Assembly (NCBI GenBank): GCA_021401465.1
Contig: JADDMT010000075.1
Span: forward strand, 62,001 to 126,000
DNA: 64,000 bases
DNA from: Teratosphaeria epicoccoides
Lineage: Eukaryota; Ascomycota; Dothideomycetes; Mycosphaerellales; Teratosphaeriaceae
Direction: 5' to 3'
The notes below the pieces were generated by a model, which was given only the letters and a program-made list of their open reading frames with translations, searched no databases and was not told the origin of the DNA. This document shows, piece after piece, positions 31,789 to 44,439 of this stretch (within the stretch, counting starts at the first letter, position 1; each line of letters opens with the position of its first letter). The position numbers and the translations under genes are program-made.

Positions 31789-34700
31789 ATGGACCCAGGC
31801 ACTGTTCTTGCATCGGCCACAAACCTCGCCAAGCGCCTCGATGGCGCATTCGGGCCATCACAGGTGCGGGATGCCCTGGTGGCTTCAGTACTCGCAGTTG
31901 AGGCCCGAAGTCAGCGCATACAGGAATGGAACCATTTCTCGGATCCCGCCAGCAAGATGCACATCATGCAGAGTCTCTTGGACGCTATGATCACCGTCAA
32001 CCACGCCATGCAACGACTGCAGGGAGATCTTGACAGTATCCATGCCACAGCCTCGGTGCAGCGGCCAGAGCACTTTGATACACGTCTCGCAACTGATGAA
32101 ACACATGTCAGAGTCCATTCTGTCGATATGGGTGAATGCGCTTCGCTGCTGCAGTTCACGCTCACAGTGTGCCAGCTGTAACACTCTCACTCTCTTGAGC
32201 TTGATCTATTGCTTACATCATCTGCAGTCCGCTTGGCACCGATACAGACATGGAAATCGAAGAACTTGGGGCTGGCGCAAGGATGCTGCGTCGCGCTCAG
32301 ATCTCACCGCGATTGGAGCGAAGGCGCCTTGTTCACAGCCCGATGGCAGAAGACAAGCTGCATTCTGACGACTATCAAACCTTTCTAGAACAAGTGCTAG
32401 AAGCAGAACGACACCTCCCTCGCGACAGGCCAGTCCTCGACCGTACAGCACAATCCCAGACATCATGCAGTGGCACTTCGAGATGCCTTTCCTCACTCAA
32501 TTTGAAAACAGATCCGAATGTCCCAGCTAAGTCGGTGCCTGATTTTCGTGAGCATCAGGCTCAGGGCCCAGCCGACAATGAGGATGTTGGGCTCGCAGTA
32601 TCCACGCCACTGCCTGAGGTTGTCACCGCTCCGGCCTTCTCATCAATTTCCACTGTCGGCGAGTCTTTCAGTCTGTCGCAGGGTATGCCCCCGATCGAGA
32701 CATCGACGTCCAGCCCCAATCATTCGAATCTCCCAAGTTATGGCAAACAGGCTGTGTTTCAAGTCCGATCGAAGACAACATCCACCGTCCCAACACTCCC
32801 TTCCAAGTCGCCAGTGGTCGAGCAAGACATCTCTCGTGCCCTAAGAGCTGCTTCGCAACCGTCGATCAGGCCAGCGATCAGAAGCCGTTCAGAACCTCAA
32901 TCACCCAACGATCACGCCGTATCCAGCACTTTACAAACACCACTGACAACTCAACCTCTAGCTGATCAGTCCGGTAAACGTTCATCCTCCACCTCACCCC
33001 AGGATTCTGCCTACTCGTTCACCGAAAAGGTGATTCCGATGAGGCGAGGTTTATCGTCACCGAGCGCAGGAAGCTGTTCGAGAGTAGAGCTTGAGCAAAC
33101 GTCAGTGCCGCAGCAAGTAGACGAATCACCAAGGTATACGCGACCGCCGATGTACACGCAAGTGTTAGACGCTGTCGAGCCATCCCGCCACTTAGAAGTA
33201 TTAGAGCAGGAATCATTAGGCAGCGTTGCTATGAAGCACAAGACAATACAGCCTACTATGGCAGGTAACAAATGTCCGCTCGTGGTCACGCTCGCGCGGG
33301 AGAATCGCGCCAGCGACCTTGAGGAGATTCTCAAACAGGGCTTTCACGTCAATGAGGTGGACCCACAGACTGGCAGAACCGCCGTTATGGAAGCAGCTCA
33401 ATGGCGACGCATCGACACGTGCCGGATCTTGCTTAGATGCGGAGCAAAACTGCATCTCAAAGACTTGACAGGAGAAACCGCGCTGCATCACGCCGCCCGG
33501 GAAGGCGATGTCGCTATCTGCAAGATGCTACTTGCAGCCGGTGCTCCCACAGAGGAGCACAATAGGCATGGCGAGACAGCCCTTCAATTGGCAGCAGCTC
33601 ATGGACACGGACAGACAGCTTTGTCACTGTTAGATGCCATGCAGCCCCGTGACTATTACGACGCTGCGATCATCGCGGCATTTCTTGAGGTTGTCAAGCG
33701 AGGTGATGTGGTGATGGCACAGGTGTTCTTGGATCACAATGTGAAGCCGAAGAAGTTCAAAGACTCGTGGAAACCAGTGGCATATGCGGCACAGAGCGGA
33801 AGTGTGCCAATGCTAGATCTAGTCCTGAGAGAGAAGTGTAGTCTGAAGGATAAGAGCCCAGACGGTTGGACGGCATTGCACTTTGCAGCCAGACATGGCC
33901 AGCAACCTACAACTGAAAAGTTTTTGGGGCTCAAGCTGAATCCGAAAGCTCAGACCAAAACATTCGAGGAGACAGCACTTCACCTTGCAGCCGCGGCGGG
34001 ACATACGGCCACGGCTCTGGCTATTCTGCGGTTCAAAGGATCTACTGCCACAGCAAAAGACAAAGACGACCTAGAACCCATCCACCACGCGGTTCGCCAT
34101 GGCGACGTCGAGCTCACCACCTCACTCATGGACAAAGGCGCTAAGCTTGAAAGCGCCAGCAAATACGGCTGGAAACCGATTCACTTAGCAGCCGCCAACG
34201 GGCACGTCGGACTCCTTGCCGAATTCATGACGCGTGGCATCAGCATTGAAGAGAAACTCCAGACACCATCCTTCCGGCCGGAGAAGCGCACAAACGCCGG
34301 CGCACAACGAGGATATGGTGCGGAGATACGCTGGCCGCACACAGGAGCCCGCCCTCTCCACCTCGCCATCGAGTTCGGCCATGACGACGCAGCACACATG
34401 CTCATCTCTGGTGGCTGCGAGATCGACGACACGGACTCCCGAGGCTGGCGGCCAGTCCACTACGCCGCGTTCCACTGCCAGCCAGATATTCTACAAACGC
34501 TTCTTTCTCGTGGCGTCGCAGTGGACACTAGGACGGTCGATGGGTTCACGGCTTCGGAATTGGGTTTCCGAGAGTATGGATTGGCTGCAGATCAGAAACA
34601 GCGACTGCGAGTTCAGGACTTGCTGAGGGATGCAGAGATGGCGCAGAAGGAGACTAGGCTGAAGACGGTTACGAACTTCCGGTGGCAGGCGGGGAACGGC

Positions 34701-34904
34701 TCGAGTAAGACAGCTGCGCAGAGAAACCTGGTGTGGCGCAGAGCAATGCTGGCTGAATCACTGTGTGAGAGCGGCGCAGGGGAGGGCCAGGAAGACGAGA
34801 TGCTTGAAGGCTCAGTGGATGGAGGGCCGCCAAGCACGACGTCGGCGGGGTCGATTGGGGTCAGGAGCTTGAAAATATACGGAGATGGTGTGCCTGGAGG
34901 CTAG
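31789..34904 (+). CDS. Large ankyrin-repeat protein with N-terminal helical domain
   Basis: Two exons, 31789-32177 and 32228-34904, give 1021 aa. The 50-nt intron (GTAACA...CTGCAG) joins LTVCQ-L to PLGTDTDMEIEEL with correct phase, so the ankyrin frame is not an independent gene starting at 32250. The N-terminal 130 residues (DPGTVLASATNLAKRLDGAFGP...) resemble the helical N-terminal domain common in fungal ankyrin and STAND-like proteins. Residues about 150-470 are Ser/Pro/Gln-rich. Ankyrin repeats fill about 480-905, with TPLH-like units such as GETALHHAAREGDVAICKMLL, GWTALHFAARHG and GWRPVHYAAFH. There is no NACHT or kinase domain. It probably acts as a protein-interaction scaffold; partners are unknown. 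An in-frame ATG at 31753 is an alternative start. Confidence 0.8.
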
Positions 34905-35915
34905 TGCAGTGGAGAAAAAGGTACTGCAGACGAGAAGGTGTTGGCGTTTGACTCGGGTCATCCTGGATGTGGAATGAATGTGTATATGTGAGATTGCTTT
35001 AGATGTACACTAGGCACTAGTATACCTTACCAGCAAACGCAGGTGATCGAGCTAGGCATAATCTTCGAGCCATTGCATACATACATCTCACCTACATCAC
35101 CCAACAAGAGAGATTTGCATCAATGACTGAGACTACCCCAACCCTTCGATCCCTCTCTGCTCCCACCACCACTACTCGACAACAGTCGGACCACGCCATG
35201 AAGCGCCTTCTGGCCTCACCACTCACCCTCCTCCCCTAGACCTTTCCCACTGCGCCTGGGGCCGCCTGCGCCCCAAGCGGAGCTCAACAACCGTCGAGCA
35301 TCTCTGGACACATGGGGGCATCAAGAGTGTTCCCGGGGAAATGGGAATCAGTGCTATCAGCCGCCGCAAGGGGAGTTGGCGGAAGGGCATGCCATCGTTG
35401 CGATCCCGCACTGTCACGCATGTCGTGATCATAAAATCTCGTGTCGCCGTCCGTGCAAAAGTTGTGAGCCCGCCTCAAGGGGGAACGCACAGCCTCTCCG
35501 TCCATTCCGTAAACATCGCACCAAGCTTCATGGCTTCACCCTTCATGCGATGATCGCAACATCCCTGGCACTTGCCACGGACCACGGACGTTCTGTACGT
35601 CAAGCACTCGAGCTGTAGTCTTGTGCGTTCGTTAATAGTCGGGCTTTCGGCTGGCCAGTAAAGGTCCAGTCTCAGCGATAGTGCTTTGGCCTCAAGCCGC
35701 CTCCGCGAGACAAAAGACCACTCAGTTTTCCTGGGCTTGGTCTGCGGATTGGTGGAGCAGCGGCGTCTCACCTGCTGAACGTTTTGTGCTCTTTTATACC
35801 GTCGACGGAGGCCCTACTACCGAGGACTCACTAGACATTGAGGCATACATGTGGCAGCTCTCAATAGATGGACATGATGGCGGAAGAGGCGGTACGATCG
35901 TGTCAAGAAGTCATT
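34905..35915. other. Intergenic region, about 1 kb
   Basis: This lies between the ends of two convergent genes. It holds a 38-codon frame (ATG 35123 to TAG 35239, Thr/Ser-rich) and a frame at 35376-35618 with CHACRDHKISCRRPCKSC, which only partly matches a Zn2Cys6 cluster. Neither is convincing alone. Confidence 0.4.
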
Positions 35916-37528
35916 TCAAGCGCCTACTCGAACCCCCTCCTCTTCCTCTTCTTCAACCCTAGCCCATCTCTCTTTCCTCCTCTTGCCCAAATCCACACAC
36001 CGACTCAGATGCAGCAAGTGCCCTCTCCTCGCCCTCACAAATGCCGCGTAAAGCACTCCGGCCAACGCCACAGCACCCGCACTGATGCTTGCCGGGATCC
36101 TGAACTCCTCTGGTTTCGCAAACACCACTGTACTTGCAAAGGCTAGCATTTCAAAAAGGTTTTGAAAAGCCATCTCCCTGCCAGAGAACACACCCCTGTC
36201 CTCCTCTTCGACTTCCTCCTGCACAATAACCTGCGCACTCAGATCGAATCCCCAAAGGCCAACTCGGCTCGCGATAACAGCCGCAACGGTGCCGATGGCA
36301 GTTATGATAGGGTCGAAATCAAGCCAGAAGAACAAACATGCGATACTGACGCATGCAATTTCCCAGTTCAAGAACCAGATGCCTGTGCGGATCGCGCCAA
36401 TGTATGACATTAGTTTGGGCGCGAGATAGGTTGCTGAGACCTCGAAGACCGCAGCAATGCCGCGTAGGATGCTAATGGTGGATGGCGCCAAACCAAGGGC
36501 TAGGAGGTAAGTGATCATTTGGCCGGCAAAGGAGAGCACGGTGAGGTAGAGGAGAGAGAGTGCGAAGGAGGGAAGGAAGGCGGGATGGGTGAAGTAAAGC
36601 TTCGTGCTGTTCAGAGAGTTTCTTGCACTGGCCAGCCAAGTCCTGTTGGAATGTGTGCCGAGCTCGCCATTGTCGACTTGCGCCTTGGGCTCCCGTAAGG
36701 CAGGCACGGCTTTGTAGACTCTGGCGATAGCGAAGTACTCGATCGCAATCGAGACCGCAGTCATTGCGCCTGTGAGGATGACAGCGATTTGTGACGATGC
36801 AGCGTCGAGGAATGATATTGCTAGTGGGCCTATGAGCTTACAGAAGAGGTCGATTCGCCGCATCTGCGAGTTGAGGGATCGCAGACGCTCTTGGTCGGCT
36901 TCAGCTACTACAACGACCCAGTCGCGTTCTACGGAGATGGTGTTCAGGACGGAGCCCAGCTTCTCGACTGCGGCAAGTAGGCAGAGTGCGGCCAGGAGGA
37001 TGCCAGAGTATGGCTGCTTATGAGCAAGGAAAGAGACCTTGTCCATGACGAATAACAGGGTGCATGATAGAGCGACAGCGGCTCGCTGCCCGACTGTAAG
37101 AGAAGTCAGAGACACATTTAGCTTCATGGTCGGCCGTGCTTGCCTATTGACACCTGCACCACCGTGAGACGTCCGCCAGTGTCGACATATCTGCCGACCC
37201 AGCCCGAAAATGCGGCGGCAGCTCCAGCACGTACGAGGGCGTAGACTGATGCCGGAAGCAGGGTGTGGGGAAAGAGCTCGGCCAGGAACAAGTAGGCGCC
37301 GAACTCGAAAAGGCGAGAGTTCCAGGTCGACAGAAAGTGAGAGACGTAGAGCAGACGTTTGGTGTTGGTGAAGTCGCGGTCAGATAACGTCGCTGTGCGT
37401 TGGAGGCCCAAGTCGGTGTTGGAGGAGGATGAGGAGGAGGAGGAGGAGGAGGAGGAGGAGGAGGAGGAGTCAATTTCTGCCTCGCTGTCGCCTCTCGCGA
37501 GCAGGTGGCGGGATTGCTCTTCAGTCAT
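35916..37528 (-). CDS. Ferroportin-like (SLC40A/FPN1) metal exporter
   Basis: Two exons, 37528-37144 and 37093-35916, give 520 aa. The 50-nt intron is of the GC-AG type (GCAAGC donor, CTGAC branch, TTACAG acceptor) and joins VVQVSI to VGQRAAVALS in phase 1. Family features are ...YVSHFLSTWNSRLFEFGAYLFLAELFP... (TM1 region), ERDWVVVVA near residue 190, LNSQMRRIDLFCKLIGPL and about ten hydrophobic helices. Ferroportins export Fe2+ and related metals; in fungi they may sit in the plasma or vacuolar membrane. The cytosolic N-terminus has a run of about 16 serines from a GGA/TCC microsatellite. It is convergent with the ankyrin gene and divergent from the DDT/PHD gene, about 410 bp apart. Confidence 0.85.
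37422..37471. repeat. (GGA)n microsatellite encoding poly-Ser
   Basis: An almost uninterrupted GGA run near the 5' end of the ferroportin-like gene encodes the poly-serine tract on the minus strand. Its length is likely variable between strains. Confidence 0.7.
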
Positions 37529-37939
37529 GACTCGTTCAGCCCTCTACCTCCTGAATAGAACACTGCTTGGAGTGACGGGATCAGGCATTGACTACCTTGA
37601 ACACCGTAGTCTCCCACGATCTGCCGTGAATCTAGCACATGTGGTCCGAGTCAATGGATTATTGTGAAGACAACGCATCCAAGCATCTGTTCCGCTTTGC
37701 AGGGATCAGCTCATTCCAGCGGAACGTGCCGAGCCTCTCGTGACGCGACTTCAGGAAGGCGCGCGACAAGTTCAACGGGCCATTTACATAAGGCAAGTAC
37801 GGCCCACCACGACCACCGCAAGAACAAGACGTTGCAGCCGGGACAAACTGGCAAGGCCTCTTGGATCAAGATAACACCACGTGACGGTCTTGGCACATCC
37901 ACAGCAGAGAGTGCGCACAAATAGGCGACGAGCACGAAG

Positions 37940-40900
37940 ATGCCGCGCTACAAGCGAACGGCCGACGAGGCCTTCAATGTTCCTCCTGAACCAGATGTTG
38001 CACCGGAGAACCTCGAGACATTGACCAAACTGCGCAACATGTGGCAGTTTGCGTCGCTTATGCAGTACATCTTCCTGTTCGGGCACGTGGTCAAGATCGA
38101 CGAGGACTTTGACATTGAAGTAGGTACCCTCAACCCCGGCAACTCCGCCAAGAAGCCTGCCACGGATAAGTTGCGTGAGGTGGACCAATGCAAATACTGA
38201 TGAATGCTTGATGATGTAGGACCTCGAAACAGAATGCCTTAAGCCAACACCGTCAGGAAAGCTGGCGCACATTGGGTTGCAACTCCTCAAATACGTCTCT
38301 TCGCATCGAGGCTTGACGTGAGTACCACCAACACCGACTAGCACATCACAAGGCTCTGCATCACTGACTTGTCAATAGACCCGACATCTTCAACGAGTAC
38401 GCGCGCCGTCAGTATGTTGCCAAGGCCCCTCGTCGAAATCCCTTTGGCGAAGATGAGGAGCCGAAGCAGTTCAACGACATGGACGTCTTCACGCGGATAC
38501 AGGTTCTGCACTCGTTGAGCACATGGACGCTGGGAAATGCGATGCGGATACGAGAAGCCATGTCCGCGGACGAGGATCAAGTCAACTGGCGCATGGAGCC
38601 GCTTGGGTGGGATCAGGACGACAACGCGTACTACGTCCTGGACGACAACCGATTATACAAGCGATCAGACGAGCCTCCGCCACCTCCATCACCCAAAGTG
38701 AAACCCAAGGCAAAGGCCAAGTCGAAGATGGCAACGAAGAGCAAGTCCACTCGATCGAGCAAGCGGAGAAAGGTTGAGGAGACAGAATATGAGGAGCCCG
38801 AGGCAGAGGACGTGGACGCAGAGGCAAATGCGCAAGGATACACGACCATGATCAATGGCGATGCAGCAGTGGTGGAAGAGCCGGGATTTGGTTTCACGAG
38901 TAAGACCTGGAGTCTGGTGGCTATCACACTGGAAGAATACGATGCCTTCTTGGCCGAGATATTCCGTTCGCGGGATCCGAATGAGAAGCAGCTGCGCAAG
39001 CGGATCGAGGAAGAGGTGCGGCCCATCATCGAAAAGCGCGCTGAGGCCATCAAGCAAAAGCAGCTCAAGAAGGTGCGCGAGCTGGAGAACTTGCAAAAGA
39101 TGGCTACAGCGAAGCGTTCAGGCAGGTTGGCGGATAAGGCAGAAAAGGAGAAAGAGGAGCGGGAGAAGCGAGAGGCGGAGGACAAGAGGCGGGCAGATTT
39201 GCGCATGGCGCACGAGGAGGAGGAGCGGCAGCGCCGGATTGAGGAGGGCCACGAGTCGCGGCGCCTGACACGAGAGCAGCGTCTGAAAGAACGCGAAGTC
39301 AAGCGCATACTGCACGAGGAAGAGTTGAAGAGACTGGAGGAGGAGGGCTCACGCGCTACCTCGAGGGATCCAAACAGCACCGCACCTGAAGATGTCAAGC
39401 GCATCTCATCACGGCAGGTTGCGACCCAGAAAGAGCAGCATAAGAAGCACCTTGAAGAGCTCGCGGACGATGACGGGTCCTGGTACTTTGACTGCTCAGT
39501 CTGCGGTGTCCACGGCGAGAAGTACGACGATGGTACCCATTCAATGGCATGCGACAGGTGTGGAGTTTGGCAACACAGCAAATGTCATGGCTACAGCAAA
39601 AAGCAAGCTGAGGATGAGAGTTTTGCATTCGTCTGCAAGTCCTGCAAGCGGAAGGAGGCCCACGCGAACAAGCCGAAGGTGCCCACGCTCAAGCTGGGCA
39701 AAAGCAAGGTTTCATCGAGCCCCGATTCAACCAAGAACAGCAGACCGGCACCAGCAGAGAGCGCAAGGCCGATGTCCGCTCATGTACAGAGGCAGCTTGA
39801 TGGCGTATATATACCTGCTGGTCAGCGACCAAGTCCTGGACCTTTCGGGCAGCAGATCCAGAACGATCCATCACTATCGCCGCATAGCCAAACGCAAGGC
39901 CCGCCAGGGTATAGATATCCTCCAGTGGGTAACTTTGCGCCGGCGCATCACCGGCCCCAACAGCCTTGGCAGGGCAACAATCTGCCTCCACCGGGCCGTC
40001 CGTCGTCATCCAGCTACTCCAGCTCGCCGCCACCGCGCATGGCCAATGGCTATGATCAGCCGCCTCCCTATCAGCAGCACAATTATGCGCACGGTAACGC
40101 CGTGGCAAATGCTGGTGGTCATCACGCTTATCACGCTGCTCCGCAATATCCACAGCAACCTGGACACAGCCTAGACAACGGTCGATACCACGTGCCTCAG
40201 CAGTACCCAGCCCATCATGCTCAGTATCACCCGCAATATCAACAGCCTGGGACTCAGCAGCAAGTACGTCCGCCTGCGCATCGAGGTCATTCGCAACACA
40301 GCCCTTCAACCCAACAGCAGCATGACCATTTAAATGGCTTACAGTCTCCGCAAAAAGGAGCTCCTGCCTCTGCTTCCTCTTCACCACGAACCTCCCAGCA
40401 GGTGCGACAGTCGCAGGCATCACCTGCCCTCCAGCCCAGCCCAAAGACGAGCTTCCCGCCACCTGCCGCATCTCAGGCGGTTTCATCGCCTGTCAAGTCA
40501 TCACCGCCGCGTCCCCAACCACTTCTATCGCAACACCAACAGAACCTGCAGCAAACCCCACAGCAGAATTTACGACCAGTATACTCAAATAAATCTCAGC
40601 CAGCACCAGTGTTGCAGACGCCACAGGGACAATTGCGGCCACCACAAAGCCACGCTAATGGAGTTGTCGCTGATGGCATGGCTGGTCCATGGCCTCAGGG
40701 TAGTCAGGCTATCCCGACGAAGCACGATCAGTCCCCTGCCCTGCCACCATCAAGTCATGCAATCGGCTCAGCGACTGTGCTACCTCCTACTACAGCGCTT
40801 ACTCCGAGTCCGGCACATGCGGCAGCTGGACAGCCTGGCAACATCCCGGTGAAACGACCTCACCCCGAAGGACAAGCTGGCGGTGCACTGGTCCCTTCAT

Positions 40901-40986
40901 CGCCGATGGTCGGTCTGCCGCCTGTCATGACACCGGTGGTACCACAGCAGCAACCTCCGGCCGAGTCGGGTCCGCGAGGGCAGTAG
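37940..40986 (+). CDS. DDT and PHD-finger chromatin protein
   Basis: Three exons, 37940-38119, 38220-38317 and 38379-40986, give 961 aa. Introns are GTAGGT...GTAG (100 nt) and GTGAGT...AATAG (61 nt), with phases that close exactly. Residues about 27-95 form a DDT-like fold (LRNMWQFASLMQYIFLFGHVV ... LAHIGLQLLKYVSSHRGL). A WHIM-like stretch follows (MEPLGWDQDDNAYYVLDDNRLYKR, about 165-190). Basic and acidic linkers come next, then a long charged helix (about 290-410), then a PHD finger at about 461-517 (CSVCGVHGEKYDDGTHSMACDRC..WQHSKCHGY...CKSC). The last 400 residues are Gln/Pro-rich. The combination points to a nuclear, chromatin-bound factor reading histone H3 tails, like ISWI-partner or Cecr2/Rsf1-type proteins. 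The exact complex is unknown. Confidence 0.85.
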
Positions 40987-43894
40987 ACTGGTTCTTGAAT
41001 GCCTAACTATAAGTACGTTGGAGATGTCAATTCGAGAAACACTTCAGGAGGACTGGTTTGATGATCTGCATGTGCTCTACGTTGCCTTTTCACAAAAAAG
41101 GAAGTCTTGTAGACAACAAAGAGCGCGTGCCAAGATGGAGCGGCTTTCGTCGTACCACGCTTGTCATGGAAGCCATCACTCTTTGTCCTTCTTCCCACAT
41201 CTGCATTCTCATGATAACGTGACGAGTCCCTGCATTGGTGCAAGGAGAGCTGACCGTAGACAGTAGCGTTTCTATAATGACAGGTAATGCCCGCGCGTCG
41301 TTTCTGGATTCTACCCATTTAAGCGGGCAATTAGACGACCATGCACTGCCAGCAGCTGAAGCATGGCGAAGTGCAGCGACCGCACGCGGGAGCTCTGGAT
41401 CTTCATAGCTGCGGTTGCTACACGTATGTCGGGCAGTCTAGTAGATTGCAAACCATGTCCTGAACACCTGAAAATCATCTGGGATGGCGTCATTGACACA
41501 CCCCTGAGGTTTTCACATGTTGGCTGCAGTGGCAGTGAGAAGCGTTTAGGCCGCGTGTGCCACTGCAAACACCAAATACAGTGCTGGCCTGATCTCTCTC
41601 CTGAACGGATGGAATTGAGGTATTACTTTGGTTTGCTTCAGATCTTTGGGCGTTCAGTATAATTAGGGGCGCGGATGGATTTATGACATTATGCATGGGC
41701 AAGAGAGTATGAGATTTATACTGTACCATTGAAGTACAATTGAGTCTTGGAGAAGTCCTGTCGAAAGAATCACATGCATGAGTGCGTACATGTATTCACG
41801 TGTGCAAGAGCTCGGCGCGGAACATTTTAGGCGCCGCAAGCCACCCCCTTCTTACAGCTCGTCTGCGCTCCGAGGAATTCGGCCGTGCATTCAGGATGCA
41901 CATCTGATAATTATCGCTTCACCCAACTCAGCGACCCGAGGTATTCGCTGGAAGCCAATCATGACTGTGTCCAAGGCGTCCTTCGCGGATGTCTTTGTTT
42001 CACATGGTGGTGAACACACAAAAGGCGATAAGGCCGTATGCGGAAAGAGCACTATTAGACTTTTGCAACTTGATGGCCGTACCTCGCAGCCTCCGCCGAC
42101 CCCCGAATGGGCACATCGATCAGCTTGGTCGTCCGATCCCCACCCTTCCATTGAGTCGAGCTGCCAGCATCAAATTGTCACAATATCGCCCGACGAGAAT
42201 ACTCGCATTTCCGAATTGCTACTGGATCCAGCTGACAGCAGCTATAGCCGTAGACTGGCCGTCTCGGGCTATGCATCGCATTGGCTTATCTGTCTCATGA
42301 GTCCCGTCTTTCGGGTAAGCCGTACAGACTCCGACGTCCAGGAAGACGATTCGCAAAGCGCCGAAGTCGTAGTTTCCTCGCGCACTGCGAGCTGTACTTC
42401 AGGCTGTGTGCATACGCACGATAGCTCTCCCGGGTCCTGATCCTCTGCGCCTTGCATACAAGCTCTTAGTCGATTCGCCACTTCCCCTTGGGCACCGTCG
42501 AACTTTCAGAGCATTTGCCTTGATGCAAAACACGACACGCCTCTTGTTATTGAAACAAAAGCAACGAGCGTCTGTCATGCCTATCAAATGCTGACCAAGC
42601 AGAACTCTGCCTGATATCCAAGAACGTCGACCCGGACGGCAAAACCTGTGCATCCTACTTGTACCTCTACCCTTCGCCAGACGTATAATTCTTCCCGGAT
42701 GAACTAGTGGTTTTTCCACTTTATTCGAGCATACTCGAACCAGAAAAGACAATTATATCTAACTTCCTTTGGCATCGGAATCAGATAACGATTAGTTTGT
42801 CTGCCTGTCTGCGAGTATGATGATTAGTGTCTCTTGGAATCCCTGGAATATATTGCCTCCCATGGACTGTAACATGCGTCTTCATCTTGGAGTACTTCCA
42901 GCTGATAAAGAACCGGGTATTTCACTTGAAGCCATCTCAGCACGTGTGTTTGTGGATCCGAAGAGTATTTTGAGGCACTCCTCGAGACACAGCGCTAGCA
43001 CTCTCATACCATAGCCAGTCATGATCTACTTATCTAAGCGGCTTCGAATGCAAGATCGGCAACGTTCACAGGTCAACCCCCCGGATGCCTGTAGCTTCTT
43101 CAGCTGAACCTTGCCATACCTGAAATTGCGTGCTACCGATTGCGCCATTGCAGCTTCCACAAACATGGTAGAGTATCCCGTCGGCCCATGGCACGGTGCA
43201 AATACTCGTTGACCGGGCGAGATCTCGGAGGCATTCTGACAATATCCTGCTGTCATGTTTCACCACTCCGACGAATCGAGCTTTGAGAACTTGCGCGATT
43301 GGTACGCGGATTCACTCTATCCGAAGGAAAGCGTAGACGTGTGGGTCATGTGGTGACTACGATGGGGCGACTCGCTTGGAACCCATGGCGATCGTAAATG
43401 CCGTTCGCCGTTCGGACAAATTATTGTCTCAATCTCGGCACTCTACCTCTGCGGCCCTGCGGGCGAAGGGCTCCAGAAGGATAATCTCAATGGTAGCCAG
43501 GCAATCCAGGTCGTCGATCGTGCCCGTCCGCAAGGAACCGCGACATCCGGGATCTGGGCAGGGAGGCGAGCGACTATCATGGGATGTTTCAGCGTCGCCG
43601 CCATGGCGTGCCTGAAGTGTCTGTTACTGTAAAGTCGAGTTCCAAGCCCAGTAGTATATGTGAGCCGAAAGGCGGCGGTCTACTACATGAAGAAACAGCA
43701 CTAGCGCGGCCCAGCAACGACCAGTGACATCACCTTCATCATCATAGAGAAGCCTGTGGAACGCCATGTTGTGCACAACGTACAATTGTCTTCTGGACAC
43801 CCATTTCCTTGGTTGGAAGCATCGCAAAAAGCTACCGTCAACAGAGCATCTGAAATTGCACAAAACATTACAGGAGTCGTCGCCAAGCCCGATC
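40987..43894. other. Gene-poor region, about 2.9 kb
   Basis: I see no supported gene. The longest frame (41778-42440, 220 codons) lacks domain-like sequence and codon regularity. No LTRs, no RIP-type TA enrichment and no tandem repeats stand out. A small frame on the minus strand near 43026-43266 is also unconvincing. Confidence 0.45.
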
Positions 43895-44219
43895 ATGTCT
43901 TCCAACGAGCAGAACCCATCTTTGATCGGTGGCCACGCACAATACGTCAAAGGCGCTGCTGAGGCGAGTCTCATTCAGAGCCACAGAGTCCTTTTCTTGT
44001 TTATTGACAGTTCAACAGTCCGCCATTGGTGCCGTAGCGGGCGAGTCATGGACCAAATCAGGCGAAGAGGACAAGCAGGCCGGTATCGACGTCATGAAGC
44101 AGGCATCGGCGAACCGCGATTCCAGCCAGACTGGCTTTGGCAAGGTTGAGGAAATGGCCGGCAAGGCCACTGGATGTGAGGGAATGGAGAAGGAGGGTGC
44201 GCAATCGAAGACCCAGTAG
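43895..44219 (+). CDS. CsbD-like general stress protein
   Basis: Two exons, 43895-43963 and 44019-44219, give 89 aa. The start MSSNEQNPSLIGGHAQYVKGAAE runs, after removing 55 nt, into SAIGAVAGESWTKSGEEDKQAG. It continues to GFGKVEEMAGKATGCEGM and ends in EGAQSKTQ. The KGAAE-x-x-IG-x-V-x-G and KVEEMAGKATG blocks match CsbD-family proteins, small hydrophilic stress-induced proteins of bacteria and fungi with unclear molecular function. The intron donor is GCGAGT (GC-AG class) with acceptor CAACAG; a GT donor 4 nt later paired with ATTGACAG would also keep frame but adds three residues. The protein is soluble with no signal peptide. Confidence 0.75.
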
Positions 44220-44439
44220 TCATTTTCCGTACGCTGTCCATGGTGTCCACATGTACCCTATAGAGGTCACGAGAATACGATAGTTCCTGAACCGCAGGTA
44301 ATAGTGTACTGCACTCGATGATTCCGGCGATCAAATTCTCTCAAGTGTTCTGAATGCCGTATGATCGGATCTGCTTTTGGCCAATTACGCCAACATTTCT
44401 GTGACATTGTATATACATCTCTACCAAACAGACGTGCAG

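Noticed and set aside
32250..34904. Ankyrin protein starting at the internal ATG 32250
   Set aside because: A 50-nt intron joins this frame in phase to a plausible upstream domain.
35376..35618. Zn2Cys6-like transcription factor fragment (CHACRDHKISCRRPCKSC)
   Set aside because: Cysteine spacing does not fit the CX2CX6CX5-12CX2CX6-8C pattern and nothing around it extends the protein.
41778..42440. 220-codon plus-strand frame as a gene
   Set aside because: No domain, no homologous-looking motifs, irregular composition and a competing minus-strand frame.
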